Counted from the stretch's first letter, positions 1-6,595 are shown. The stretch: 8,786 nucleotides of DNA from JBDRLD01 sp043813445 (GCA_043813445.1 JBDRLD010000065.1:1-8786), one strand, 5' to 3'. Numbers and translations: made by a program. The notes: generated from the letters alone by a model not told the origin.

Positions 1-59
1 CCCCGCAACCCGGCACCATCAGCGCTGTCTGCGACGATGGGAAGGAACGGAGTTGCATC

Positions 60-662
60 ATGGACTGGGAGTGGGCGAAGCACACGATCACCGTGACGCT
101 CACCCACACGATCGGAGATCAGATCCTGCGGAAGGGAACCATGCTCCGGCTCTCCGAGAAGATTCCGGATCACAAAAAGCACGAGACGTTCACCGTCTCA
201 TGTATCACCGAAGAGCAGCCCCCACGGGTCATCTTCGAAGGCGGACTCGCATGGACACTCTGTATCGAGAACGCTGCCTGCTTCGAGATCCAGGACGGAT
301 CCCGATGGACGTCACTCCCGAAGGATGCCGCCGCTTACTCGCACACCGAGTCCTTCGGCAATCCCGGAGAGAGTATCGAGGTTGGGTCCGTGGTGCGGTA
401 CTTGGGGGGCGACGGACAGACGAGTTTCGGGAATCACAATACGGAGCACATCGCTATGGCGACACCGGCGGTTGTTGTGACTGCGCGGGAAGACCACAGA
501 ACCACGCTCGTTCGATTTGAGCGAGAGTTCCTCGGGTGCCACAATAATGACGGAAGGTACCCAACGAGGCAGTACCAGTGGATCTACCCGAAGTACCTTC
601 GGCGTTACAGCAACGAAACGCTGCTCCGCGAAGAAGGGTTTACTCGTCTCTCCAATGCGTGA
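60..662 (+). CDS. Hypothetical protein, 200 aa
   Basis: I do not recognise this family. The start ATG has a modest purine-rich stretch (GGAACGGAG) a few bases upstream, and the frame shows the C/G-ending codon preference (gac, atc, ctc, acg) also seen in the next gene, which supports a real gene. The protein is soluble, with no signal peptide or membrane segment. It appears beta-rich, with several short acidic/aromatic strands (near the N-terminus ITVTLTHTIG; later VVRYLGGDG) and a C-terminal stretch rich in Tyr, Arg and Trp. Two Cys near residues 85-95 and one near 155 do not form an obvious metal site. It lies 114 bases before the JAMM gene on the same strand, so the two may be co-transcribed and functionally linked. 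That link is inferred from position only. It could be an accessory or substrate protein of the JAMM enzyme. Confidence is for the gene being real, not for a function. Confidence 0.7.
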   Translation: MDWEWAKHTITVTLTHTIGDQILRKGTMLRLSEKIPDHKKHETFTVSCITEEQPPRVIFEGGLAWTLCIENAACFEIQDGSRWTSLPKDAAAYSHTESFGNPGESIEVGSVVRYLGGDGQTSFGNHNTEHIAMATPAVVVTAREDHRTTLVRFEREFLGCHNNDGRYPTRQYQWIYPKYLRRYSNETLLREEGFTRLSNA

Positions 663-686
663 GCGACGAGATCGAGTGTGTGGGTC

Positions 687-725
687 GTGTACGGTCGCGT
701 CGCCGCTTGCGGCGCGACCGTACAC
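687..725 (+). other. Long GC-rich hairpin between the two first genes
   Basis: An 11-bp perfect inverted repeat (GTGTACGGTCG / CGACCGTACAC) continues inward through CGTCGC / GCGGCG, with one G-U pair, giving about 17 bp around the small loop CGCTT. No T-run follows, so it is not a standard intrinsic terminator. It starts 24 bases after the upstream stop codon and ends about 30 bases before the Shine-Dalgarno of the JAMM gene. Possible roles are an mRNA processing or stability element that sets different levels of the two proteins, or a protein binding site in DNA. The structure is directly visible; the role is inferred. Confidence 0.6.
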
Positions 726-757
726 ACCACAAAGCCACCAATTCGAAGTAGCCGTAT

Positions 758-770
758 AAGGAGGAAGGAG
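758..770 (+). promoter_or_regulatory. Shine-Dalgarno region of the JAMM gene
   Basis: AAGGAGG at 758-764 and AGGAG at 766-770 precede the ATG at 777 by 12 and 6 bases. This strong ribosome binding site fixes the start at 777 and argues against the in-frame GTG at 678, which would place the 687-725 hairpin inside the coding region. Confidence 0.85.
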
Positions 771-776
771 AGCAAG

Positions 777-1898
777 ATGGCAGATCTACAGCAGGAAGTA
801 ATGGACGAGGTGCAGACGCCTCTGGAGGAACAGGCGCAGTTCTACCTGTTCGATGATCTGACGATGCAGATCCCGCTCGAACCCGGGTCGATCGTTTTCG
901 GCAAGAACGGCATGTTCCGTGTCGTGGTGAAGGGCCCGATTCGCGCACTCGTTCCGGCGAAAGAAGCGCCGATGATCGCACCGCTCGAGAGCTCCGCGCA
1001 GTGGCGGCTCCCGGCGATGCCGGCACACCTCACGATGCAGGTGATCAAGTGGTTCGTCGCGGTGTGGCACAAGTACCACAGCGAGGCGATCCTCATCATC
1101 CGGTACAACCCGGAGACGCAGGAGTATGCGCTCGTCGCGCCGAAACAACGCGTCTCGGCCGGACACGCGCACTACACTCAGGCGATGTTGGCCGGCGCCG
1201 ATGACATGCCGGGGTTCGTGAACGTCGGGACCGTGCATAGTCACGGATCCATGGGGGCGTTCCATTCCAGTGTGGACACCGGTGACGAGGAGTTCTTCTC
1301 GGGTATCCACCTCACCGTCGGGAAGGTGAACAGCGAGTTTTTCGAGATCGTCTCGACGCTCGACGTGAACGGGCATCGATTCCCACAGGACCCGGTCCAG
1401 ATCTTCGACGGGCTCAAACCCGCGCGCGATCGAATCGTTCCGTCTCCTGCGACCGAGGCCGAAGCGAAAGTGCTTCAGGAGATGATCCTCGAAGACTTCG
1501 GTGCCGCAAGCACGAACCGAGACATGCCCGACGAGCTCAAGCAGCGCATCCAGCAGGATTGGAGTGCGACCGAGGCCATCGTGAAATGCCTCGAGGCGAT
1601 CAATCTGTACCGAGCTCAGGAGACCGCGGAGAAGGCGAAGCGGGCAACCGGGTTCACGGTCGTGCTTCCCGACGAAGTTCCCAAGGAAGATGGCGAGCCG
1701 CCGGTCGAGTGGATGGAGCAGGTTGAGGGAGGCGGTACCATAGTCACCGCGTACGCGACCGGCGCGCAGCAGTACGACTACACGTACGGCAACGTCGGCG
1801 GCATCGCCTCGGCCTCGCGCCCCCTGTCGCCACCGGCAACCCTACTGGAGCCTGGCGGCAAGCAAGGCCGCGGCAAGGGCCAACGTCACAAGAAGTAG
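777..1898 (+). CDS. JAMM/JAB1-MPN domain metalloprotease-like protein, 373 aa
   Basis: The protein carries the full JAMM zinc signature HxH-x7-S-x2-D: His154, His156, Ser164 and Asp167 (VHSHGSMGAFHSSVD). Glu103, in the strand HSEAILIIRY, is a plausible catalytic glutamate; its spacing of about 50 residues to the HSH resembles that of archaeal JAMM enzymes. JAMM proteins are zinc isopeptidases or peptidases. In bacteria they occur in ubiquitin-like, sulfur-carrier-processing and PRTRC-type plasmid systems. Residues 1-80 form an N-terminal extension, 85-215 the JAMM fold, and 225-310 a helical, charged region. After about 320 comes a low-complexity Gly/Tyr/Pro tail ending in a basic GKQGRGKGQRHKK, which could bind nucleic acid or another protein. 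No signal peptide or membrane segment is visible, so it should be cytosolic. Strong Shine-Dalgarno; followed by an intrinsic terminator, so it is the last gene of its unit. The exact subfamily and substrate are unknown. Confidence 0.85.
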   Translation: MADLQQEVMDEVQTPLEEQAQFYLFDDLTMQIPLEPGSIVFGKNGMFRVVVKGPIRALVPAKEAPMIAPLESSAQWRLPAMPAHLTMQVIKWFVAVWHKYHSEAILIIRYNPETQEYALVAPKQRVSAGHAHYTQAMLAGADDMPGFVNVGTVHSHGSMGAFHSSVDTGDEEFFSGIHLTVGKVNSEFFEIVSTLDVNGHRFPQDPVQIFDGLKPARDRIVPSPATEAEAKVLQEMILEDFGAASTNRDMPDELKQRIQQDWSATEAIVKCLEAINLYRAQETAEKAKRATGFTVVLPDEVPKEDGEPPVEWMEQVEGGGTIVTAYATGAQQYDYTYGNVGGIASASRPLSPPATLLEPGGKQGRGKGQRHKK

Positions 1899-1926
1899 CA
1901 CTCGCGAAAGTGCGACAAACGATTGA

Positions 1927-1968
1927 CCCCCCTGTTGGATAGGTTTCACTATCCAACAGGGGGGTTTT
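1927..1968 (+). terminator. Rho-independent terminator after the JAMM gene
   Basis: A perfect 15-bp stem (CCCCCCTGTTGGATA at 1927-1941, TATCCAACAGGGGGG at 1950-1964) with an 8-base loop is followed directly by TTTTCATTTT. The T-run is on the plus-strand side only, so it terminates the upstream unit rather than acting in both directions. A smaller hairpin (GCACT/AGTGC, 1898-1913) sits just before it at the stop codon. Confidence 0.93.
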
Positions 1969-1999
1969 CATTTTGATATGCCAATCATGCATCGTCTTC

Positions 2000-2055
2000 T
2001 GTGTCATTCTGAGACGAAGGCGCTTCTTAGTCCGCCTCGGGCGGAAAGAATCTCA
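2000..2055. repeat. REP-like repeat, GTCATTCTGAG type, copy with internal insert
   Basis: TGTGTCATTCTGAGACGAAGGCG (2000-2022) and AAGAATCTCA (2046-2055) match the copy at 2163-2195 exactly, but here they are split by 23 extra bases (2023-2045). The insert itself contains a hairpin, TCCGCC-TCG-GGCGGA (2031-2045). The outer TGAGA/TCTCA pair makes the element palindromic. Such GTCATTCTGAG elements are familiar intergenic repeats in diverse bacteria. Confidence 0.75.
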
Positions 2056-2070
2056 CCGCCACCTAAAGTC

Positions 2071-2156
2071 TGTCATTGCGAGGCCGTCCGCGGCCGTGGC
2101 AATCCCGTTGCAAGTGTAGCGGATTGCCACATCGCCTTCGGCTCCTCGCAATAACA
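2071..2156. repeat. Paired inverted REP-like element, GTCATTGCGAG type (86 bp)
   Basis: The outer arms TGTCATTGCGAGG (2071-2083) and CCTCGCAATAACA (2144-2156) pair at 12 of 13 positions. Inner arms GTGGCAATCC (2096-2105) and GGATTGCCAC (2121-2130) are perfect. The whole is two head-to-head copies of the GTCATTGCGAGG...GTGGCAATC repeat, able to form a long double hairpin. It lies between two convergent genes, the usual place for REP elements. It may protect 3' mRNA ends or be a non-autonomous mobile unit; no transposase is in view. Confidence 0.8.
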
Positions 2157-2162
2157 ACCTAT

Positions 2163-2283
2163 TGTGTCATTCTGAGACGAAGGCGAAGAATCTCATACGG
2201 TGTACTCTCAGAGCAGGGTTTAATTATTGGAGGCGCTCCACAGTATACAATCGTGTGAGATTTCCCCCGTTGGTCGAAATGAC
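2163..2283. repeat. Pair of facing REP-like repeats (GTCATTCTGAG and GTCATTTCGAC types)
   Basis: 2163-2195 is the uninterrupted GTCATTCTGAG copy (TGAGA...TCTCA). At 2256-2283 an inverted partner reads TGAGATTTC...GAAATGAC, i.e. GTCATTTCGACC on the minus strand. The two face each other around a 60-base centre. That centre contains CTCAGAGCAGGG (2207-2218), a string also found in both heptamer arrays, and a small GGAG-GCG-CTCC hairpin (2229-2239). The remaining bases 2284-2360 hold a short palindrome, TGAGAT-AG-ATCTCA (2323-2336), and nothing else I can name. No clear terminator for the minus-strand gene ending at 2361 is visible. Confidence 0.65.
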
Positions 2284-2360
2284 GGAAAGCGTGTTGCTCC
2301 CTCCATGGGCGGGCAGGCAGGATGAGATAGATCTCAGACCAACGCTCGCCGAGTCACTGC

Positions 2361-3761
2361 TCATGTATCGATACGAATCGCCTCCCCTTCGTCTGGCTCA
2401 TCGATCTTCCAGCTCGGATGATCGGCCCGAAGTGTCTCGGCGAGTGCATGTCGCGCTGGCGGTTCTCCGTGGACGAGGATGACACGTTCGATACCTTGAA
2501 TGGCACCCGCCCATGCGCACAACTGGGGCGCATCCGCGTGTGCGGAAAATGCATCGAATGTGACAACCTCCGCACGCACGGTGTGTGGCTCGCCGAAAAG
2601 CTCCACCTCGGGCGCGCCGTCAGTGATCATTCGGCCAGTGGTTCCTTCAGCTTGAAATCCTGTAACCAGAATGCAGTTGCGTTCATCCCCGATGGTGTGT
2701 TTCAGGTGATGAATCACACGACCAGCGGTCATCATGCCAGAGGCGGAAATGATAATCATAGGTCCGTGCGCGCCGTTCAGTGCCCGCGATTCGTCAGCCG
2801 AGCGCGTGTAGGTGAGATTGCGGAATGCGAGTGGTACCTGATCTGCTCCGGGGAAGTCCTCCCACGTTTCCGCATCATAGTCATCACGATGACGCATGAA
2901 CACCTCGGTGAGTTCGCCTGCGAGTGGGGAATCCACGACAATGCGAAGCCGTGGAATGGTACCACGATCAGAGAGGAGGTGGAGGAGGTAGACGAGGAGT
3001 TGGGTGCGGCCGAGCGAGAACGCGGGGATGACTATTTTCCCACCACGCGCAGCGACACGGCGCACTACTGTGGCGAGTGCATCCACCGCGGCCTCGAACG
3101 GCTCATGGATGCGGTCTCCATAGGTGGATTCACAAATGAGCGTCGCGATGGATTCCGTGGGTACTTCTGGATCGTGGAGGATTGGCACGCCTGTCTGACC
3201 AAGATCGCCCGAGAATGCAATACGCTGTGCACCGTTGTCAAAATCGAGTACGGGGATCGCAGAGCCGAGGATATGGCCGGCATCGTAAAATTTACAGCTT
3301 ATTCCGGGGAGAATGGGGTGCCACTTCGCGTCGCGACGCGCATACGGAATCGTATCGACATGTGCGAATACCGGCGGCACGTCTTGCGTGGTCATACGCG
3401 GCTCCCACGACGCCGGGTCTCCGATTCGGTGTGCGCGTCGGCGTGCGGCATCGTGCATCTCGATAGACGCAGCGTCGAGCAGGAGATGTTCGGTAAGGTC
3501 GCGCGTGCTCGGTGTCATGAAAATACGCCCACGGAATCCCCCGCGTACGAGTTGTGGGAGCATTCCGGTGTGATCGGCATGCGCATGCGAGACAACGACC
3601 GCATCAATCGACTTCGGGTCGATAGGAAGTGTGCGGTTACGTTCGTGCGCGTGCGGTCCCTGAAACATGCCGCAGTCCAAGAGGATGCGTGCGGAGTCGG
3701 TCTCGATGAGATGCTTCGTACCGGTCACACCACCGGCGGCACCGTAGGGAGTGATAGTCAT
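2361..3761 (-). CDS. Beta-CASP metallo-beta-lactamase RNA nuclease (CPSF-73/COG1236 type), 466 aa
   Basis: This is a full-length member of the metallo-beta-lactamase/beta-CASP family, whose members cut or degrade RNA in the cytoplasm. Visible metal-binding motifs are Asp29 (LLDCGMFQG), HAHADH at 59-64, His163 (DAGHILGSA) and Asp186 (FSGDLG). Beta-CASP motifs follow: Glu211 (ESTYGDR), PAFSLGRTQ near 246-254, SGMMTAGR at 341-348, His408 (FSAHAD, motif B) and His431 (VHGE, motif C). All expected catalytic positions appear present. The length is normal for the bacterial CPSF-like group. The start at 3761 is chosen because the fold begins at once with MTITPYGAAGGVTGT, as in relatives. The in-frame extension up to 3830 is encoded by heptamer repeats and is probably not translated. 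There is no Shine-Dalgarno before this ATG. It is divergent from the exporter genes and convergent with the JAMM gene, so it is likely monocistronic. Confidence 0.95.
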   Translation of the reverse strand: MTITPYGAAGGVTGTKHLIETDSARILLDCGMFQGPHAHERNRTLPIDPKSIDAVVVSHAHADHTGMLPQLVRGGFRGRIFMTPSTRDLTEHLLLDAASIEMHDAARRRAHRIGDPASWEPRMTTQDVPPVFAHVDTIPYARRDAKWHPILPGISCKFYDAGHILGSAIPVLDFDNGAQRIAFSGDLGQTGVPILHDPEVPTESIATLICESTYGDRIHEPFEAAVDALATVVRRVAARGGKIVIPAFSLGRTQLLVYLLHLLSDRGTIPRLRIVVDSPLAGELTEVFMRHRDDYDAETWEDFPGADQVPLAFRNLTYTRSADESRALNGAHGPMIIISASGMMTAGRVIHHLKHTIGDERNCILVTGFQAEGTTGRMITDGAPEVELFGEPHTVRAEVVTFDAFSAHADAPQLCAWAGAIQGIERVILVHGEPPARHALAETLRADHPSWKIDEPDEGEAIRIDT

Positions 3762-3847
3762 ATGAGAAATAGATAACAGAGAACAAGAACATGGGACAAG
3801 GGACAAAGGACATTCACTATCAACTTTCAACTATCAACTCCCTACTC
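3762..3847 (-). promoter_or_regulatory. Heptamer-built leader upstream of the beta-CASP gene
   Basis: Read on the minus strand toward the ATG, this stretch is a run of seven-base units: GAGTTGA, TAGTTGA, AAGTTGA, TAGTGAA, TGTCCTT, TGTCCCT, TGTCCCA, TGTTCT (six bases), TGTTCTC, TGTTATC, TATTTCT, CAT, then ATG. It is pyrimidine-rich near the gene and has no Shine-Dalgarno. It continues in phase into the GCGT array at 3848. Its last 26 bases plus the first seven of the gene are identical to the adaptor gene leader. TATCTA lies 8 bases before the ATG and could be a weak -10 box giving a leaderless or nearly leaderless mRNA, but this is speculative. The repeat structure is seen directly; the regulatory role is inferred. 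Confidence 0.55.
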
Positions 3848-3980
3848 TGTGCGTCTCGCGTAAAGCGTATAGCATGTAGCGTCCAGCGTTCCGCGTCCAG
3901 CGTATAGCGTCCTGCTCTGAGCGTATCGCGTAAAGCGTCCAGCGTATAGCGTTCTGCATCGAGCGTCCAGCGTTCCGCGT
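3848..3980. repeat. Heptanucleotide array 1, 19 units of NNNGCGT
   Basis: Nineteen contiguous 7-base units of pattern NNNGCGT (AAAGCGT, ATAGCGT, CCAGCGT, TCCGCGT and similar) run in perfect phase. Three are degenerate at the core (ATAGCAT, CCTGCTC, TCTGCAT). The minus-strand reading is ACGCNNN, the same unit as array 2, so the array has the same orientation relative to its downstream gene in both places. Bases 3981-4118, between this array and the adaptor leader, contain no gene and nothing I can name apart from two GGAATGG strings (around 4031 and 4092). Confidence 0.9.
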
Positions 3981-4118
3981 ACCACGATAGATCTTGCCGA
4001 GCGCAGTTATGCGTGGGAGAATAAACTCGTTGGAATGGATGTGTCGATGGAGTCTACAGTCATGATTTGTGAACGATATTTCTGATGCGATGGAATGGTG
4101 CCCATCGGAGCAATTGCC

Positions 4119-4187
4119 ACGCTGTTTTTTGTCCCTTGTCTCCTGTTCTTGTCCTCTGTCCCTTGTTCTCTGTTATCTATTTCTCAT
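4119..4187 (+). promoter_or_regulatory. Heptamer-built leader upstream of the adaptor gene
   Basis: The units are ACGCTGT, TTTTTGT, CCCTTGT, CTCCTGT, TCTTGT (six bases), CCTCTGT, CCCTTGT, TCTCTGT, TATCTAT and TTCTCAT, ending flush with the ATG at 4188. It resembles the leaders of the beta-CASP and permease genes but keeps only one ACGCT unit and lacks the GTTGATA block. Bases 4162-4194 are identical (33 bases) to the beta-CASP leader in inverted orientation. No Shine-Dalgarno is visible. It could hold promoter elements (TTGTCC-like boxes, TATCTA) or be an initiation enhancer; neither can be settled from sequence. Confidence 0.5.
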
Positions 4188-5855
4188 ATGACTAGGCGAT
4201 TTTTTTTGCGTCCGTGGTTTATTGTGGGGGTGATTATCATCGGCATTGTTATTATCGTGCTCGTGCTCCGGGGACGCGGGACGGACGTGCCGACGTATGA
4301 TACGGTGACCGCCGCGTACCACGACGTCCTCCGCGAAGTTGACGTGACCGGAGCAGTAGAGCCATCCGATGAGGTGTCGCTCGCTTTCGAGATTGGGGGG
4401 CGCATTGCGCGAGTGCCTGCGAAGGTTGGTGATGCGGTTGTGCCCAGGGCTGCGCTCGTCGTACTCGATCAAACCGATGTGTTTGCCGAGCGTGCGCAGG
4501 CGCAGGCGGTTGCCGATGCGGAGCGAGCGCGTCTTGCAGAGCTTCGTGTTGGAACACGAGCCGAGCAGCTTCACGTGAAGGAGATTGATTTGGATAATTC
4601 GCGTCGAGCGCTCGAGGATGCAGAGCGAAATCTCGCACAGGTGCGCGACGATGCGACAGCTAGCCTGCGCGTTCAATTTGAAAAAGCACCGAACACACTG
4701 AACGATGCGTACACATACGCTGACGATGCGGTTCGGAAACAGGTGGATGTACTGTTTGAGAATGATGCGACGGACAATCCACAGCTCACCTATCAGACGG
4801 CGGACTTTCAGTCCGAAATTGATGCGGAGCGGATGCGGAGAGACATCGAGAAGCGCCTCATTCAGTTGGAGGCCGGCATTGCAGCGCTCGATCGTGATGT
4901 GAATGAAGCACAATACGAGCGTGCACTTATCGATGCCGCCGATCACCTTGCAGTTATTCGTACGTTTCTCGAGAGACTCGCCGCGACATTGAACGCAAAG
5001 ACCGGGCTGAGCGATACGGTACTCGCGACGTATAAGGGGTATGTGAGCACAACACGGACAAACGTGAATACGGCATTGACGAACGTGACCACGCTCGACC
5101 AGGCCATTGACGCACAGCGTCATACAAATGATGGTGTGGTGAATACTGGGTCAACCGCAGTGACGACCGCCCGAAACGCATATCATGCTGCGGAGGCGGC
5201 ACTCGCGCTCGCGAAAGCCGGTTCCACAATGGAGCAGATTGCCGCACAGGAGGCGTTGGTTGCGAAGGCGGTGGCGGCACTCTCCGCGGTTGATGCGAAG
5301 CTCGCAAAGACAATCCTTCGCGCACCGTTTGCCGGAACAGTAACCATTCAGAATGCAACAGTTGGTGCGCTCGCGGTTGCCGCGACGCCGCTCGTGACGC
5401 TGATCTCGTCTTCGTCATTCGAGATTCGCGCTCAAATACCGGAGGTGGATCTCGACGGACTTGCCCCGGGGCAGTCCGCACTGGTGACATTCGACGCATA
5501 CGGTAGTGGCGCGGCATTTCCAGCAACCGTTGCATCAATTGATCCGGCGGCGACACTTATTGATGGCATGCCAACATATGAGACGACGCTCGTCCTCGAT
5601 ACGTTTGATGAGCGGATTCGATCCGGGCTCACTGCGGACGTGATGATTCTCGTGGAGCGCCGGGAGCATGTTATTGCCATTCCGCAACGGGCGGTTGTAC
5701 GCACGAATGGATCTGCGATTGTCCGAGTACTCCGCAATGGTGAAGTTGTAGAGATTCCGGTTGTGTTGGGACTCTCCGGTTCTGACGGGTATGCGGAGAT
5801 ACTTGAGGGGCTTGCCGATGGAGATGTGGTTATTCGTTCACTGCAGGACAGTTAG
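4188..5855 (+). CDS. Membrane-fusion (periplasmic/extracytoplasmic adaptor) protein of a MacAB-like exporter, 555 aa
   Basis: This is the HlyD/MacA-family adaptor that links an inner-membrane ABC pump to the outside. A basic start (MTRRFFLRPW) precedes one membrane helix at about 11-27. The first lipoyl-like half follows at 55-95 (GAVEPSDEVSLAFEIGG). A long, Ala- and Glu-rich coiled-coil region runs from about 97 to 371. The second lipoyl half carries the signature RAPFAGTV at 378-385, followed by a beta-barrel (from about 412, IPEVDLDGLAPGQ) and a membrane-proximal domain. At 555 aa it is much longer than E. coli MacA (about 370 aa), and the excess lies in the coiled-coil hairpin. The start at 4188 gives the normal positively charged n-region. 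The frame is open back to 4095, but that part is leader repeat. The stop is six bases before the ATPase gene, indicating translational coupling. The transported substrate cannot be read from sequence. Confidence 0.93.
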   Translation: MTRRFFLRPWFIVGVIIIGIVIIVLVLRGRGTDVPTYDTVTAAYHDVLREVDVTGAVEPSDEVSLAFEIGGRIARVPAKVGDAVVPRAALVVLDQTDVFAERAQAQAVADAERARLAELRVGTRAEQLHVKEIDLDNSRRALEDAERNLAQVRDDATASLRVQFEKAPNTLNDAYTYADDAVRKQVDVLFENDATDNPQLTYQTADFQSEIDAERMRRDIEKRLIQLEAGIAALDRDVNEAQYERALIDAADHLAVIRTFLERLAATLNAKTGLSDTVLATYKGYVSTTRTNVNTALTNVTTLDQAIDAQRHTNDGVVNTGSTAVTTARNAYHAAEAALALAKAGSTMEQIAAQEALVAKAVAALSAVDAKLAKTILRAPFAGTVTIQNATVGALAVAATPLVTLISSSSFEIRAQIPEVDLDGLAPGQSALVTFDAYGSGAAFPATVASIDPAATLIDGMPTYETTLVLDTFDERIRSGLTADVMILVERREHVIAIPQRAVVRTNGSAIVRVLRNGEVVEIPVVLGLSGSDGYAEILEGLADGDVVIRSLQDS

Positions 5856-5861
5856 CACCCT

Positions 5862-6581
5862 ATGGCGCTTATTGAGGTTCGGAACATTGAGAAGGTCTAC
5901 GGTGAAGGAGACGCAACGACGCGTGCGCTGCGCGGCGTATCCTTCGATATCGCCGAGGGAGAGTTTATCGCTATCATGGGGCCATCAGGGTCCGGGAAAT
6001 CGACACTCCTTCACATTCTCGGTCTTCTTGACAGGCCAACTACTGGCAGCTATCGATTCGGTGGGAAGAATATCGATACATACAGCGAGGATGAGCTCGC
6101 ACAGTTTCGAAACGAACGCGTCGGGTTTGTGTTCCAGCAATTCAATCTCCTCGCAAGGACAACCGTGTACGAAAACGTCCGTCTCCCACTCATCTATTCC
6201 GACGTTCCTGAGCGAGCATGGGATGCACTCGTTCGTTCAGCAATCGAACGTGTTGGGTTAATGCATCGCGCCAAACACAGCACTGCACAGCTATCAGGTG
6301 GAGAGCAGCAGCGCACCGCGATTGCGCGTGCGCTTGTGCGGAGTCCGAAGGTGATTTTTGCGGATGAACCAACAGGGAACCTCGACTCGAAGTCCGGACG
6401 GCTCATCATGGAAACCATTGAGGATCTCTACGAGCAAGGCGGGCAGACGGTTATCTTAATTACGCACGAGCATACAACCGCAGCGCATGCGCACCGGATC
6501 CTTCATCTTAAGGATGGTGCGCTCGATTCCGATGAGCAGGTTGCAAATCCGCAGCACGCTCGCGATGGATATATTAAGTAG
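5862..6581 (+). CDS. ABC transporter ATP-binding protein, MacB/LolD type, 239 aa
   Basis: This is a complete cytoplasmic ATPase that powers the exporter. Walker A is GPSGSGKST at 40-48, the Q-loop is at 92-93 (FVFQQFNLL), the signature is LSGGEQQR at 144-151, Walker B is VIFADEP at 164-170 followed by TGNLDS, and the switch His is His202 (ITHEHT). The motif set and length match the MacB/LolD/FtsE subgroup, in which the ATPase is a separate polypeptide from its FtsX-like permease. It begins six bases after the adaptor stop codon with only a weak upstream AGGAC, so translation is probably coupled. Its natural partner, the permease, is displaced by 271 bases because a heptamer array and leader lie between them. 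Confidence 0.96.
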   Translation: MALIEVRNIEKVYGEGDATTRALRGVSFDIAEGEFIAIMGPSGSGKSTLLHILGLLDRPTTGSYRFGGKNIDTYSEDELAQFRNERVGFVFQQFNLLARTTVYENVRLPLIYSDVPERAWDALVRSAIERVGLMHRAKHSTAQLSGGEQQRTAIARALVRSPKVIFADEPTGNLDSKSGRLIMETIEDLYEQGGQTVILITHEHTTAAHAHRILHLKDGALDSDEQVANPQHARDGYIK

Positions 6582-6595
6582 TTGTAGAACGCGGA

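Noticed and set aside
678..776. GTG start giving a 33-residue N-terminal extension of the JAMM protein
   Set aside because: No ribosome binding site, it would run through the 687-725 hairpin, and the ATG at 777 has a strong Shine-Dalgarno.
2418..3776. 452-codon plus-strand open frame opposite the beta-CASP gene
   Set aside because: It is the antisense shadow of a gene with all catalytic motifs; its translation shows no recognisable domain and biased composition.
3762..3830. Longer beta-CASP start (23 extra residues, rich in Cys, Leu and Ser)
   Set aside because: The extension is encoded entirely by heptamer repeat. Pyrimidine-rich repeats rarely contain stop codons, so the open frame is not evidence of translation. 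The enzyme fold begins at the ATG at 3761.
4095..4187. Upstream adaptor start adding 31 hydrophobic residues resembling a signal peptide
   Set aside because: Most of it is repeat leader, and the ATG at 4188 gives the expected basic residues plus one membrane helix.
4173..5123. 316-codon minus-strand open frame opposite the adaptor gene
   Set aside because: Antisense shadow of a well-supported adaptor; the Cys- and Arg-rich translation has no domain.
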